Shown: positions 26,886 through 35,897 of the stretch, piece by piece
Position numbering within the stretch: position 1 is the stretch's first letter
Layout: each line of letters opens with the position of its first letter
Assembly (NCBI RefSeq): GCF_025140835.1
Contig: NZ_CP081153.1
Location: 310,001 to 374,000 of the forward strand
Source of the DNA: Aliiroseovarius sp. M344
GTDB lineage: Bacteria; Pseudomonadota; Alphaproteobacteria; Rhodobacterales; Rhodobacteraceae
Length of the DNA stretch: 64,000 nt
Direction of reading: 5' to 3'
The notes under the pieces: model-generated
The model's database searches: none
Told to the model about the DNA's origin: nothing
Seen by the model: the letters and a program-made list of their open reading frames with translations, nothing else
Program-made: the position numbers and the translations under genes

Positions 26886-28931
26886 ATGCCCCGCGATCTG
26901 GACCTTTTGAAAACCGTTTTCGGTTTCGATGAATTTCGCCCCGGACAGGCCGAAATAGTCGACGCCGTGTCCTGTGGCGAAAACACATTGGCAATCATGC
27001 CGACGGGCGGCGGCAAGTCACTTTGCTTTCAACTTCCAGCCTTGATCCGAGACGGTGTCACAGTTGTGATATCGCCTCTTATTGCTTTGATGCGTGATCA
27101 GGTGCGGGGACTACAAGCCGCGGGTGTGGCGGCGGGCGCGTTGACCTCGGGCAATACGCAAGAGGAAACGGATGCGGTTTTTGACGCACTGTCCCGGGGC
27201 GAACTGAAGCTTCTTTATATGGCGCCAGAACGATTGGCGTCGGGCGGCACGCTGAACCTGTTGCGCAACGTGGGCGTGACCATGATCGCCGTGGACGAGG
27301 CGCATTGCGTCAGCCAATGGGGGCACGATTTCCGCCCGGACTATCTGCGGATCGGCGAATTGCGTCGCGCACTGGACGTGCCTTTGGCGGCGTTCACTGC
27401 CACGGCAGATGAAGAAACCCGCGCCGAGATTATACAAAAACTGTTTGACGGAGCCGCGCCGCGCAGCTTTTTGCATGGGTTCGACCGGCCAAACATTCAT
27501 CTGGCCTTTGCAGCCAAAGACAGTCCGCGCACTCAAATCCTGAATTTTGCGGCAGCGCGCAAAGGGCAATCGGGCATCGTCTATTCCGCCACCCGTGCTC
27601 GCACGGAAACACTTGCCAAGGCTCTGCGTGACGCGGGTCATCCAGCGGTGTCTTACCACGGCGGAATGGAAGCCGATGACCGCCGCGAGGTCGAGCGTCA
27701 GTTCCAACAGGAAGACGGTTTGATCGTTGTGGCTACGGTGGCATTTGGCATGGGGGTCGACAAACCCGATATCCGCTGGGTTGCGCATTCCGACCTACCC
27801 AAGTCGATCGAGTCTTACTATCAGGAAATTGGTCGGGCCGGGCGCGACGGTGCACCTGCCGATACGCTGACCTTGTTTGGTGCGGACGACATCCGGTTGA
27901 GAAGATCCCAGATAGACGAGGGGCTGGCGCCGGCTGAGCGTCGCGTCGCGGATCACGGTCGATTGAATGCGTTGCTGGGGTTGGCCGAAGCACATGGCTG
28001 TCGCCGGCAGCAGCTATTGGCCTATTTTGGGGAGGACACGCCGACCTGTGGCAATTGTGATCTGTGCGCTACGCCACCCGATCTGTTCGATGGTACTGTA
28101 GATGTCATGAAAGCGTTGTCTGCCATTTTACGAACTGGCGAGTATTTCGGGTCCGGCCACCTGATCGACGTTTTACGCGGCACGCTGACCGACCGCATTC
28201 GTGATCGAGGCCATGACGCGCTGCCGACATTTGGTGTTGGCAAGGATCACGACAAACGCATGTGGCAGGCGATTTTTCGACAGATGCTTGGCCTTGATCT
28301 GGTGCGGCCTGATCCAGAACGCCACGGAGCGTTGCGGATCACCGAAAAAGCGCATCCGGTCCTGCGTGGAGATGCGCCGGTTGAATTGCGCCGTGATACG
28401 TTAAAAAGCACTTCCCGCAGGCCAGCCGCCAAGATGATGGTGTCGGATGAGGATGCGCCCTTGCTGTCGGCTCTCAAGGCCAAACGCCGCGCTCTGGCAG
28501 AAGCGGCGCGCGTCCCGGCCTATGTGGTGTTCAACGACAAGACATTGATCGAGATGGCCGAGAAGCGGCCCTTTGATCTGGACCAAATGGCAGCGATCGG
28601 CGGCGTTGGCGCCAAGAAACTGGAAAGCTATGGCCGTGCGTTTCTTGAGGTTATCGCAGGTGACGCCCCGGACCTGCACCCACAGCGGCGAAAATTAGCG
28701 GGGCGGGCAACAGGCGGCGTGTTTGATCATTTGCACACCATCGCAACAGATTTGGCGCGCGGGGAAGATGGCACCGGAAAGTACTTGACCGTAAACGCTG
28801 CTACATTGCGCCAGATTGCTGAACGAAAGCCAATGACGATTGGCGATTTGGGCCGCATATCAGGCATGAACGAACAAAAGGCGGACCGGTTCGGCGCCGC
28901 ATTCATTGACGCCCTGACAGAAGGAAGCTGA
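26886..28931 (+). CDS. recQ: ATP-dependent DNA helicase RecQ
   Basis: This is the 3'-5' helicase of recombination and fork repair. The 681-residue protein has Walker A PTGGGKSLC (39-47), DEAH at 137-140 and the following CVSQWGHDFR aromatic-rich loop, a zinc-binding CGNCDLC in the RQC region, and an HRDC domain. A second HRDC-like block occupies the C-terminal 70 residues, so the tail is longer than in E. coli RecQ. The yaaA ATG is one base past the stop. Confidence 0.96.
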   Translation: MPRDLDLLKTVFGFDEFRPGQAEIVDAVSCGENTLAIMPTGGGKSLCFQLPALIRDGVTVVISPLIALMRDQVRGLQAAGVAAGALTSGNTQEETDAVFDALSRGELKLLYMAPERLASGGTLNLLRNVGVTMIAVDEAHCVSQWGHDFRPDYLRIGELRRALDVPLAAFTATADEETRAEIIQKLFDGAAPRSFLHGFDRPNIHLAFAAKDSPRTQILNFAAARKGQSGIVYSATRARTETLAKALRDAGHPAVSYHGGMEADDRREVERQFQQEDGLIVVATVAFGMGVDKPDIRWVAHSDLPKSIESYYQEIGRAGRDGAPADTLTLFGADDIRLRRSQIDEGLAPAERRVADHGRLNALLGLAEAHGCRRQQLLAYFGEDTPTCGNCDLCATPPDLFDGTVDVMKALSAILRTGEYFGSGHLIDVLRGTLTDRIRDRGHDALPTFGVGKDHDKRMWQAIFRQMLGLDLVRPDPERHGALRITEKAHPVLRGDAPVELRRDTLKSTSRRPAAKMMVSDEDAPLLSALKAKRRALAEAARVPAYVVFNDKTLIEMAEKRPFDLDQMAAIGGVGAKKLESYGRAFLEVIAGDAPDLHPQRRKLAGRATGGVFDHLHTIATDLARGEDGTGKYLTVNAATLRQIAERKPMTIGDLGRISGMNEQKADRFGAAFIDALTEGS

Positions 28932-28932
28932 C

Positions 28933-29694
28933 ATGTTGGTTGTTGTTTCACCGGCCAAACGGCTGGACGAAAAGCCTGCGAAAACACCCAGGGGGTCGCA
29001 GCCAGTTTTTCAGGATCAGGCGTGCCAACTTGCGGCTGTTGCTCGGGATTTATCGAGCAAGGATCTGGAGCGGCTCATGCACATCTCGCCTGCTTTGGGC
29101 GCGTTGAATGTCGAACGGTTCGCCCGGTTTGGTACCGGAACGGGCGAAAAGCCAGCAATAGACATGTTTGCAGGCGACACCTATGCCGGGTTGGACGCGG
29201 GAAGTCTGGAAGATGACGAGTTGCGTTATGCTCAGGATCATCTTTCCATCCTGTCTGGGCTCTATGGGCTGCTGCGGCCCTTGGATCAGATCGCGCCACA
29301 TCGGCTAGAGATGGGCACACGTTTGAAGAACCAAGGGGGCAAGAACCTGTATGAGTTCTGGGCCGATCATATCTCGAGCGAGTTGAACCAGCGTGCCAAA
29401 GCGACATCCAGCAATGTCCTCGTCAACTGCGCGTCTGTAGAGTATTTTTCAGCGGTGGATAAGGATACGCTCGATTTGCGCGTAATCACGCCACAGTTTC
29501 TGGACATGAAGTCGGGCCAACCAAAAGTGGTCAGTTTCTTTGCGAAGAAGGCCCGCGGTGCGATGGCGCGCTTTATCGTACAGAACCGAGTTCGCGATCC
29601 TGAGACGCTGAAAAGTTTCGACCTTGGTGGCTATAGATACCGACCAGACATGGGTGATGGTGACGGTTGGGTATTCTTGCGAGACGAGGCCTAG
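28933..29694 (+). CDS. yaaA: Peroxide stress protein YaaA (DUF328/UPF0246)
   Basis: The 253-residue protein begins MLVVVSPAKRLDEKPAK, the family's signature, and contains YGLLRPLDQIAPHRLEMGT and a later FFAKKARGAMARF segment. Family members bind DNA and lower intracellular iron during peroxide stress. It shares a transcript with recQ and converges on the histidine kinase, overlapping it by four bases at the 3' ends. Confidence 0.93.
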   Translation: MLVVVSPAKRLDEKPAKTPRGSQPVFQDQACQLAAVARDLSSKDLERLMHISPALGALNVERFARFGTGTGEKPAIDMFAGDTYAGLDAGSLEDDELRYAQDHLSILSGLYGLLRPLDQIAPHRLEMGTRLKNQGGKNLYEFWADHISSELNQRAKATSSNVLVNCASVEYFSAVDKDTLDLRVITPQFLDMKSGQPKVVSFFAKKARGAMARFIVQNRVRDPETLKSFDLGGYRYRPDMGDGDGWVFLRDEA

Positions 29695-31913
29695 GGGCAG
29701 CTTCCGGGCAAGGGGCAACGTGCTTCATCCGGGCAATGCGTTAATATTTCATGCAAGATTTCGGGTTTTTTCAGCGGTTTCGTAAGATGTTGATCAAGCC
29801 CGTGCGCCAGAATTTCGCGATCATCGCCGGTCAATGCGTGGGCTGTTAAGGCAACGATGCGCGTCGGATCCATACCTTGATCGCGCTCAAGTGTGCGGAT
29901 GCGGTGCGTGGCTTCTTTTCCGTCCATCTCGGGCATAGAGATATCCATAAAGATAATGTCGGGCTGGAAATCCAGAAAGGCTTCGACCGCCTCGATACCA
30001 TTGTTCGCAAAACGTAATTCCATCTCCAACTCTTTCAGAAGTTTGGTAAAGACGAGTTGGTTGGTCTTGTTGTCCTCGGCGGCAAGGATCCGCATTTTTC
30101 GAACCCCGGATTTGCCAGTTTTAGGCATAACAAGGGGCACCTCCGGTTGGGCATCCTGCTTGTCAATCGGAAGGCGTGCAGGTGGCTTGTCGATTTGGTC
30201 GATGATCTCGAACACCGTGCTGCGGATCAGCGGCATCTGTAAAACCCGCGTCGCGTCTGCTGCGTCCTGGCTATGTTTGGCGGCGGTCGATCGCGGGGCC
30301 GCCAGAAAATAGATCGGCGCAGTTTGGTTTTGTTTTCTCAAACTTTCGATAAGGTTGCAGCCATCCTGACTGCGTGCCTTGGCGCTGCATTGTTCGTCCA
30401 CAAGTATCATGTACGCATTGCGTACCAACTTCTTATCAGGTTCTTGCGGATCAAAAAGTTCTGTTTGCAACCCCGTCGCTTCCAGCCGCTTTTCCAGAAT
30501 GGCGCGGTTTAGACGATCTTCCATGGCCAATACTACAGTGCCAGGGATATTGGGTAACTTTGGCAACTTGACGGTTTGCTCTACTGGAAGCGTGATATGG
30601 AAGCCGAAACATGACCCGGCACCCTCTTGGCTGTCGACCCAGATCTCTCCACCCATCAACTCTACCAACTGGCTGGAGATGGCGAGCCCAAGTCCGGTGC
30701 CTTCGAATTTGCGATTGCGGTCAGAATCGACCTGATTGAATTCCCCGAAGATGTGACTCTGCATGTCCTCTGGAATACCGATGCCGCTATCTTCTACGGT
30801 GATGTGAACCTTTTGCTCATCGCTCTCGCCCAATGGCAACCCAATGGCTCGCACCAACACGTGCCCTTCAGACGTGAACTTGACCGCGTTACCGATCAGG
30901 TTGGTTAGAATTTGGCGAATTCGCACGACATCGCCAATGAATTTTGACGGCATGAACAAATCGAAATCCAGAATCAACTGAATGCCTTTATCTTGCGCAG
31001 CAGGCTGCAACAACGTCACGACATCCAAGATCACCCGCTCAAGGTCGAAAGGTTCGGGTTGTAGAGTCAATTTTGCCGCTTCGATTTTCGAGTAATCGAG
31101 GACATCGTTGATAATGGTGAGAAGCGCCTCGCCAGATTGCCGGATCGTGTTCACATAAAGGCGCTGCTCGTCATCCAGATCGCCCTCAGCCATGATTTCT
31201 GCCATCGAGACGACACCATTCATGGGTGTGCGTATCTCGTGGCTCATGTTGGCAAGGAATGTGGATTTCGCGCGATTCGCAGCTTCCGCCCGCTGTCGCG
31301 CTTCGCTCAGTTCAGCCTGATACTTGACGGTCTCAGTAATGTTCAGCCCTAGGCTGACCATATCGCCATCACGTGATCGACGGTCGACCAGTTTGATATG
31401 GGTGCCGTCCCATAACCGCAGCACGACCGGTTCACATGACGGTGCGCGCCAGCGGTCCAGCATCATGTCACGCCAAGCAAGCGGGCGCATGTCGCCAATA
31501 TCGACGATACCTTCATCGGTCGCGATGTGCAGGATGTCGGTATAGGGGATGCCGGGTGCCACACAGCTTAGCCCGTCAAAAGGTTCAAGATAGGCGCTGT
31601 TGGCTGCGATCATTTTGTCCGCTTGATCAAAGACCGCAAAGCCATCTTCGATGGTTTCCAGCGAGTCCCAAAGGCGGCGTTTGGCAATAACGATTTCTTC
31701 GTTGGCCTTTTGCAGGTCGGCGCGCACTTGGAAATTTTCGCCCTTGATTTCCTCGACCGCTACGCGCGTCTCAAGAATTTCGTCCGACAAGGTCAGGGCA
31801 TGCTGCGACAACACGCGATTCGCGCTGGTCAACTCTGCTTGCTTCTGTGCCAAAAGGCGTTCGGCGGCCATTCTGGCACGCCGCTCTTGCGCAAGAATAT
31901 CTTCGATTTTCAT
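29691..31913 (-). CDS. Hybrid sensor histidine kinase with PAS-like domain and C-terminal receiver
   Basis: The 740-residue protein has no membrane segment. It has an N-terminal coiled coil (about 1-85), a PAS-like region at about 85-200, and a HisKA domain with phospho-accepting H225 in FLANMSHEIRTPMNG. The HATPase follows, with N342 of the N-box, DSGIGI at 375-380 and GTGLGL at 405-410. A linker that looks like a degenerate receiver (455-575) comes next, and then a true receiver with D657. It therefore senses a cytoplasmic signal. No cognate response regulator adjoins it. Confidence 0.92.
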   Translation of the reverse strand: MKIEDILAQERRARMAAERLLAQKQAELTSANRVLSQHALTLSDEILETRVAVEEIKGENFQVRADLQKANEEIVIAKRRLWDSLETIEDGFAVFDQADKMIAANSAYLEPFDGLSCVAPGIPYTDILHIATDEGIVDIGDMRPLAWRDMMLDRWRAPSCEPVVLRLWDGTHIKLVDRRSRDGDMVSLGLNITETVKYQAELSEARQRAEAANRAKSTFLANMSHEIRTPMNGVVSMAEIMAEGDLDDEQRLYVNTIRQSGEALLTIINDVLDYSKIEAAKLTLQPEPFDLERVILDVVTLLQPAAQDKGIQLILDFDLFMPSKFIGDVVRIRQILTNLIGNAVKFTSEGHVLVRAIGLPLGESDEQKVHITVEDSGIGIPEDMQSHIFGEFNQVDSDRNRKFEGTGLGLAISSQLVELMGGEIWVDSQEGAGSCFGFHITLPVEQTVKLPKLPNIPGTVVLAMEDRLNRAILEKRLEATGLQTELFDPQEPDKKLVRNAYMILVDEQCSAKARSQDGCNLIESLRKQNQTAPIYFLAAPRSTAAKHSQDAADATRVLQMPLIRSTVFEIIDQIDKPPARLPIDKQDAQPEVPLVMPKTGKSGVRKMRILAAEDNKTNQLVFTKLLKELEMELRFANNGIEAVEAFLDFQPDIIFMDISMPEMDGKEATHRIRTLERDQGMDPTRIVALTAHALTGDDREILAHGLDQHLTKPLKKPEILHEILTHCPDEARCPLPGSCP

Positions 31914-32008
31914 CCCCGGTTCTCCGAGTCCTATGTCCTATGTGACACAGCATTGCGGAACAGGGTGAACAGGGTCTTAACGACCGGACAGAAAACCATC
32001 GTGCCAAT

Positions 32009-32041
32009 CAAAAAAGCCCCGGCGCTGGGCCGGGGCTTTGC
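32009..32041 (-). terminator. Rho-independent terminator downstream of trcR
   Basis: On the minus strand AAGCCCCGGC and GCCGGGGCTT pair around CCAGC and run into TTTTTG. It lies 22 bases past the trcR stop. Confidence 0.9.
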
Positions 32042-32062
32042 TGGATCGGGTTTGGATCAATC

Positions 32063-32812
32063 CTATTTGCCGTCATCCTCGTCGTCTTCGTCATTGTCCG
32101 GCAGATTGAAGAAGCTTTCCGCGTCTGGAACAGCTTCCTCTTTATCGTCGTCCGGTGCGCCCGACAGAGTGAAAGTTTCAAGACCCTCAATGGCACTTGG
32201 CATTTTCGGCTCTGTGTCCATGGCAAGGCTTTGCTCGGTCGACACCAACTTACGACGCTCGTCATCCGACATCACGCCGCCTTCTTTGGCTTTCTTGGCG
32301 GCCGCCTTCTGAACGGCAAGGTCCAGTTCGCTTTGTTTACACAGGCCCAATGCAACCGGATCAATCGGCTCCATATTCCCAATGTTCCAGTGGGTGCGCT
32401 CGCGGATCGACTGGATGGTTGGCTTGGTCGTGCCAACCAGTTTCGAGATCTGGGCGTCCGCCAACTCGGGATGGAACTTCACCAGCCACAGGATCGAGTT
32501 CGGACGGTCCTGACGTTTGGACAGCGGGGTATAGCGTGGACCGCGGCGTTTTTCTTCGCCGGTGGCGGCCGCATAGAATTTCTGCTTCAGCTTGTGCAGC
32601 GGGTCTTTTTCGGCCTTTTCGATCTCGGCCGCGTCCAACTGGTTGTTGGCAACGGGATCAAACCCTTTAACACCAGTCGCGACATCGCCATCGGCAATGC
32701 CCTGAACCTCAAGCTCGTGCAGGCCGCAGAAATCTGCGATCTGTTTGAAGCTCAGTGTTGTGTTGTCCACCAGCCAAACGGCAGTGGCTTTTGCCATGAT
32801 CAGTTTGCTCAT
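32063..32812 (-). CDS. trcR: Cell-cycle transcriptional regulator TrcR (DUF1013)
   Basis: The 249-residue alphaproteobacterial DUF1013 protein begins with MAKATAVWLVDNTTLSF and FCGLHELEVQGIADGD, the family's conserved start, with a central basic stretch (GPRYTPLSKRQDRPN) likely to bind DNA. The end is strongly acidic (DEDDEDDGK). TrcR is linked to cell-cycle transcription in alphaproteobacteria. It is expressed on its own transcript ended by the hairpin at 32009. Confidence 0.9.
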   Translation of the reverse strand: MSKLIMAKATAVWLVDNTTLSFKQIADFCGLHELEVQGIADGDVATGVKGFDPVANNQLDAAEIEKAEKDPLHKLKQKFYAAATGEEKRRGPRYTPLSKRQDRPNSILWLVKFHPELADAQISKLVGTTKPTIQSIRERTHWNIGNMEPIDPVALGLCKQSELDLAVQKAAAKKAKEGGVMSDDERRKLVSTEQSLAMDTEPKMPSAIEGLETFTLSGAPDDDKEEAVPDAESFFNLPDNDEDDEDDGK

Positions 32813-32960
32813 CTGAACACTCCTTAAGATATGACCCCGGATACATCTTTCCCGTGCCCTGGCTGGGCTGCCTGGGTCGCTTGGACTGTCTCAGGCCGGT
32901 TTCCGTTGTCGGGGAACTTGGGGCCTATATAAGGGGGAAGCGTAAAAGAGGAAAGACAAA

Positions 32961-33602
32961 ATGCGGCAGACCCTTTTTGGCGGCATTCTATGGCTCGCAT
33001 CGGCGCTCATTGGCTGGGCAGATGGCGAACAGGCGGGCGATTTCGACTATTATGTTCTGTCACTCAGCTGGTCGCCCAATTGGTGCGCCGTTGAGGGCGA
33101 TCGGCGTGGGTCAGAGCAATGTGATGCGGAGCGTGACCTTGGCTGGGTCGTGCATGGGTTGTGGCCGCAATACGAACGCGGTTGGCCAAGCTATTGCCGC
33201 ACATCTGCGCGCGCACCGTCGCGTGGCCTGACAAATGCGCAAGCGGACATCTTCGGAGCAGGTGGCGCTGCGTGGTATCAGTGGAAGAAACACGGCGTAT
33301 GTGCCGGGCTTGAGGCAAAGGACTATTTTGCTTTGGCGCGCGAGGCTTTTGAGCGCGTGAACCGCCCCGAAGTGCTGCGCAAACTTACGAAACCCGTTCG
33401 TCTGCCTGCGTCGGTGGTAGAAGAGGCGTTCTTGCAAGCCAACCCAAACTGGCATGCTGATATGCTGACCATCACTTGCCGAAGCGACCGTATTCAGGAG
33501 GCGCGGTTGTGCCTGACCAAGGACCTAGAGCCGAGAGTTTGCGCGCGCGATGTGCGAACGGATTGCCGGGCGCAGAAGGCGTTGATGGATCCGATGAGGT
33601 AG
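32961..33602 (+). CDS. Ribonuclease T2 family protein, secreted
   Basis: The 213-residue protein has a signal peptide (about 1-20) and both family active-site blocks: CAS I WVVHGLWPQY with H65, and CAS II WYQWKKHGVC with H111. It carries several cysteines for disulfides. It is likely a periplasmic or secreted non-specific RNase used for nucleotide scavenging. It is divergent from trcR with about 148 bases between. Confidence 0.92.
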   Translation: MRQTLFGGILWLASALIGWADGEQAGDFDYYVLSLSWSPNWCAVEGDRRGSEQCDAERDLGWVVHGLWPQYERGWPSYCRTSARAPSRGLTNAQADIFGAGGAAWYQWKKHGVCAGLEAKDYFALAREAFERVNRPEVLRKLTKPVRLPASVVEEAFLQANPNWHADMLTITCRSDRIQEARLCLTKDLEPRVCARDVRTDCRAQKALMDPMR

Positions 33603-34031
33603 GTGAAATAGCGAGGCCTCAGGAAGATAACAAAACATCATCTTTGATTGGAACGTGCTGCAAAGTCAGCTTCGAGCCCGGAGTGGGAATTCTGTTTTCT
33701 CGCTGCGAGCGCACGCAGCATGTTATATGCCGCAACTGTCAACAAGTTGATTCAACAATGAACTGGATAACCGGTCATCCAAAAGATGTTAGACTTGGCT
33801 GGCTGCAAGAGCGCATAGATCGCCGAGAGATTTACTGCGAAACGACGCCGCCCCGGTACGCCAAACTTGGGAGACGGCACAAGCAACAATAGCGCATGCC
33901 AAAAGCGCAATGCTGCCGCAATAAAACTAAGCCAAGGTATCATCAGCCCTTAGCCGTTCGTTCTGATTCTATATTTAGGCGTCAGCGCCGTTCTGACGAA
34001 TGGGTTTGGAGGGAGGATTGGAGGGCATGTT
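33603..34031. other. Non-coding stretch without a supported gene
   Basis: The interval is less GC-rich than its surroundings. An open frame extends across the RNase T2 end to 33892, but it overlaps that gene and has no recognised family. It contains a CERTQHVICRNC cysteine pair that could be accidental. With the integrase remnant next to it, this looks like a decayed insertion. Confidence 0.5.
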
Positions 34032-34277
34032 ATGCCAAGAGTTCAACGTCCTGCAGTCACCCCAAAGCGTAAAGCCCGGAACAAAGGGCGGATCATCGGC
34101 CAGAAACAACCTCTGCTTTCGAAACAGGTCTGGGCCATTCGTGCCCGGCTTGAACCAGCGGGCTATTTCCGCGCTTTGCTGCTTTTGCTTGGCCATACCA
34201 AAATCGACAGCACAGTGCGTTACCTTGGTGTTGAACTGGAAGATGCCCTCGGTATTGCGGAGAGCATCGACATTTGA
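34032..34277 (+). pseudogene. Tyrosine recombinase (phage-type integrase) remnant with internal deletion
   Basis: The 81 codons join two parts of an alphaproteobacterial site-specific integrase. The N-terminal part (KARNKGRIIGQKQPLL... QVWAIRARLE) matches the usual start. The C-terminal part LLGHTKIDSTVRYLGVELED contains the conserved HTKI...STVRYLG block with the catalytic tyrosine. The catalytic Arg and most of the core, roughly 100 or more residues, are missing between them without a frame change. It cannot be active. Confidence 0.78.
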
Positions 34278-34324
34278 AGCATGTTGTCGGACGGCTCTCG
34301 CCGTCCGACACGCTTCATCACAAC

Positions 34325-35104
34325 CTAAAGCGTAAACGCCGCACGGAAGGCTTCTAACGCTGCGACTTCGTCGCCTTGCGCAAAGGCTTCCATACCGACA
34401 GGGCCTGAATATCCCAGTTTCGACAACGCTTGCGCCACACCGGAGAAGTTGATCTCTCCGGTGCCGGGCTCACATCGGCCCGGATTATCGGCGACCTGCA
34501 CCTCACCGACCCAAGGCAGGCATTTCTCGCACCAGCGGATCAGATCACCTTCGCCGATCTGCGTGTGATACAGATCGAGGTTGATGCGCAGCTCAGGCCG
34601 GTCGATCGAAGATACCAGCGCCAGCACATCTTCCGTGGACCCAAAAGGGCAACCCGGGTGATCTAGCAGGTTGAGGTTTTCCAGTGTGAAGACAACGCTT
34701 TCTTCCTCGGCCAAGTCACAAATGCGGTTGAGCGTGTCGCGGGCCTTGAGCCACATTGCGCCCGGGGTCACCTCGTGTTGCCAGATAGGAATGCCGCCGT
34801 CGCCAAGGCCGGTGCCGTGCAGGTTCAGACGGTCCACGCCCAGCCGCTTGCCGATCTGTGCCGTTTCACGCGCAGACTTCAGAAGCATCTCGGCCCCGTC
34901 GTCATCGGCCAGTCTGCCCTCGAGATAACCGTTCATGATCGTGAAATTCGCGCCAGTATTCTCAAGCGCGTCAATGTCCCACGCTGGCCAGTTCCAGAGG
35001 CCAACGCCAAAGCCCATCTCGTGCAGCTTGGCCGCTCGCCATGCGATTGACTTGTCTTGCCAAAGCATTTCTGCACAGGCAGCGAGTTGAAAAGGTGCAG
35101 TCAT
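34325..35104 (-). CDS. TIM-barrel sugar isomerase, hydroxypyruvate-isomerase (Hyi)-like
   Basis: The protein has 259 residues from ATG 35104, preceded by AAGGA; the frame is open to 35230 but would overlap the SDR gene. It belongs to the AP-endonuclease/xylose-isomerase-like barrel family with NLHGTGLGDGG, TLENLNLLDHPG, INLDLYHTQIGEGD and VQVADNPGRCEPGTGEI, the pattern of Hyi proteins. As the last gene of the iol operon it may act on a side product or as an inosose isomerase (IolI/IolH-like). The reaction is unproved. Confidence 0.8.
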   Translation of the reverse strand: MTAPFQLAACAEMLWQDKSIAWRAAKLHEMGFGVGLWNWPAWDIDALENTGANFTIMNGYLEGRLADDDGAEMLLKSARETAQIGKRLGVDRLNLHGTGLGDGGIPIWQHEVTPGAMWLKARDTLNRICDLAEEESVVFTLENLNLLDHPGCPFGSTEDVLALVSSIDRPELRINLDLYHTQIGEGDLIRWCEKCLPWVGEVQVADNPGRCEPGTGEINFSGVAQALSKLGYSGPVGMEAFAQGDEVAALEAFRAAFTL

Positions 35105-35141
35105 TTGGAGTGTCCTTAATGAGAATGACAGGTGCGGAACG

Positions 35142-35897
35142 CTAGATTGATCCGGCTTCGACCATGAAGTTGTTGGCTGTGCACATCGCAGCGTCATCCG
35201 ACGCCAGAAACAGGACCATGCGCGCCACATAAACGGGGTCTACAGGGTCGGGAAGGCATTGACGGTCCACCTGCTTGGCAAGCGCTTCGGGCGTCACCCA
35301 AAGCTCTTTTTGCCGTTCCGTCATTATCCACCCGGGCACAACAGTATTCACGCGAATGCGGTGCTCCCCCAGATCGCGCGCCATTGTCCGTGTCAGACCA
35401 TGCACCGCAGATTTTGCGGTCGCGTAGGCCGGAAAACCGCCCCCCGCTTCCCACCATGAATTTGATCCGATGTTGACGATAGCCCCACCGCCTGCGTCGA
35501 TCATCGCGGGTGCAACGTTCTGGATGGCGAAGAACATGTGGCGCAGGTTGGTCGCCATCCGCTCGTCCCAATAGTCTGGCGTGACGTCCCGCCAGTCATG
35601 TCGGTCATCATGTGCTGCGTTGTTTACCAGAACCTCGGCATTGCCAAGTTTTGCCGCCAAATTCCTGAAGGCGAATCGTGTTGCCTCGATATCCCTAAGG
35701 TCGCATTGCTCAAAGGCGTGATCACCGCCGATCTCCTTGAGCAGCGCCCCTCCGGCGTCCGCGTTGAGATCAACGAAGCCGACCTTGGCCCCCTGCGCAG
35801 CGAAAGCCCTGACGGTTTGCGCACCGATGCCGACAGCACCACCTGTCAGAAAAACGGTCTTGCCGCGAAGGCTGGGATAATTGGCAAAATCTGCCAT
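35142..35897 (-). CDS. Short-chain dehydrogenase/reductase in the iol operon
   Basis: The protein has 251 residues from ATG 35897, which shares one base with the iolB stop (TAATG). It is a classical SDR: TGGAVGIG near the N-terminus for NAD(P), NNAAHDD, a catalytic Ser in IGSNSW, and YATAKSA with the Tyr/Lys pair. The family oxidises sugar or polyol hydroxyls, so it may process an inositol isomer or derivative. It is not part of the classical iol pathway. Confidence 0.88.
   Translation of the reverse strand: MADFANYPSLRGKTVFLTGGAVGIGAQTVRAFAAQGAKVGFVDLNADAGGALLKEIGGDHAFEQCDLRDIEATRFAFRNLAAKLGNAEVLVNNAAHDDRHDWRDVTPDYWDERMATNLRHMFFAIQNVAPAMIDAGGGAIVNIGSNSWWEAGGGFPAYATAKSAVHGLTRTMARDLGEHRIRVNTVVPGWIMTERQKELWVTPEALAKQVDRQCLPDPVDPVYVARMVLFLASDDAAMCTANNFMVEAGSI

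Noticed and set aside
33476-33892. A 138-codon frame with a CxxC-like pair after RNase T2
   Set aside because: Its first 40 codons overlap RNase T2 in another frame and the rest has no recognised family. It is kept only as a mention in the non-coding interval.
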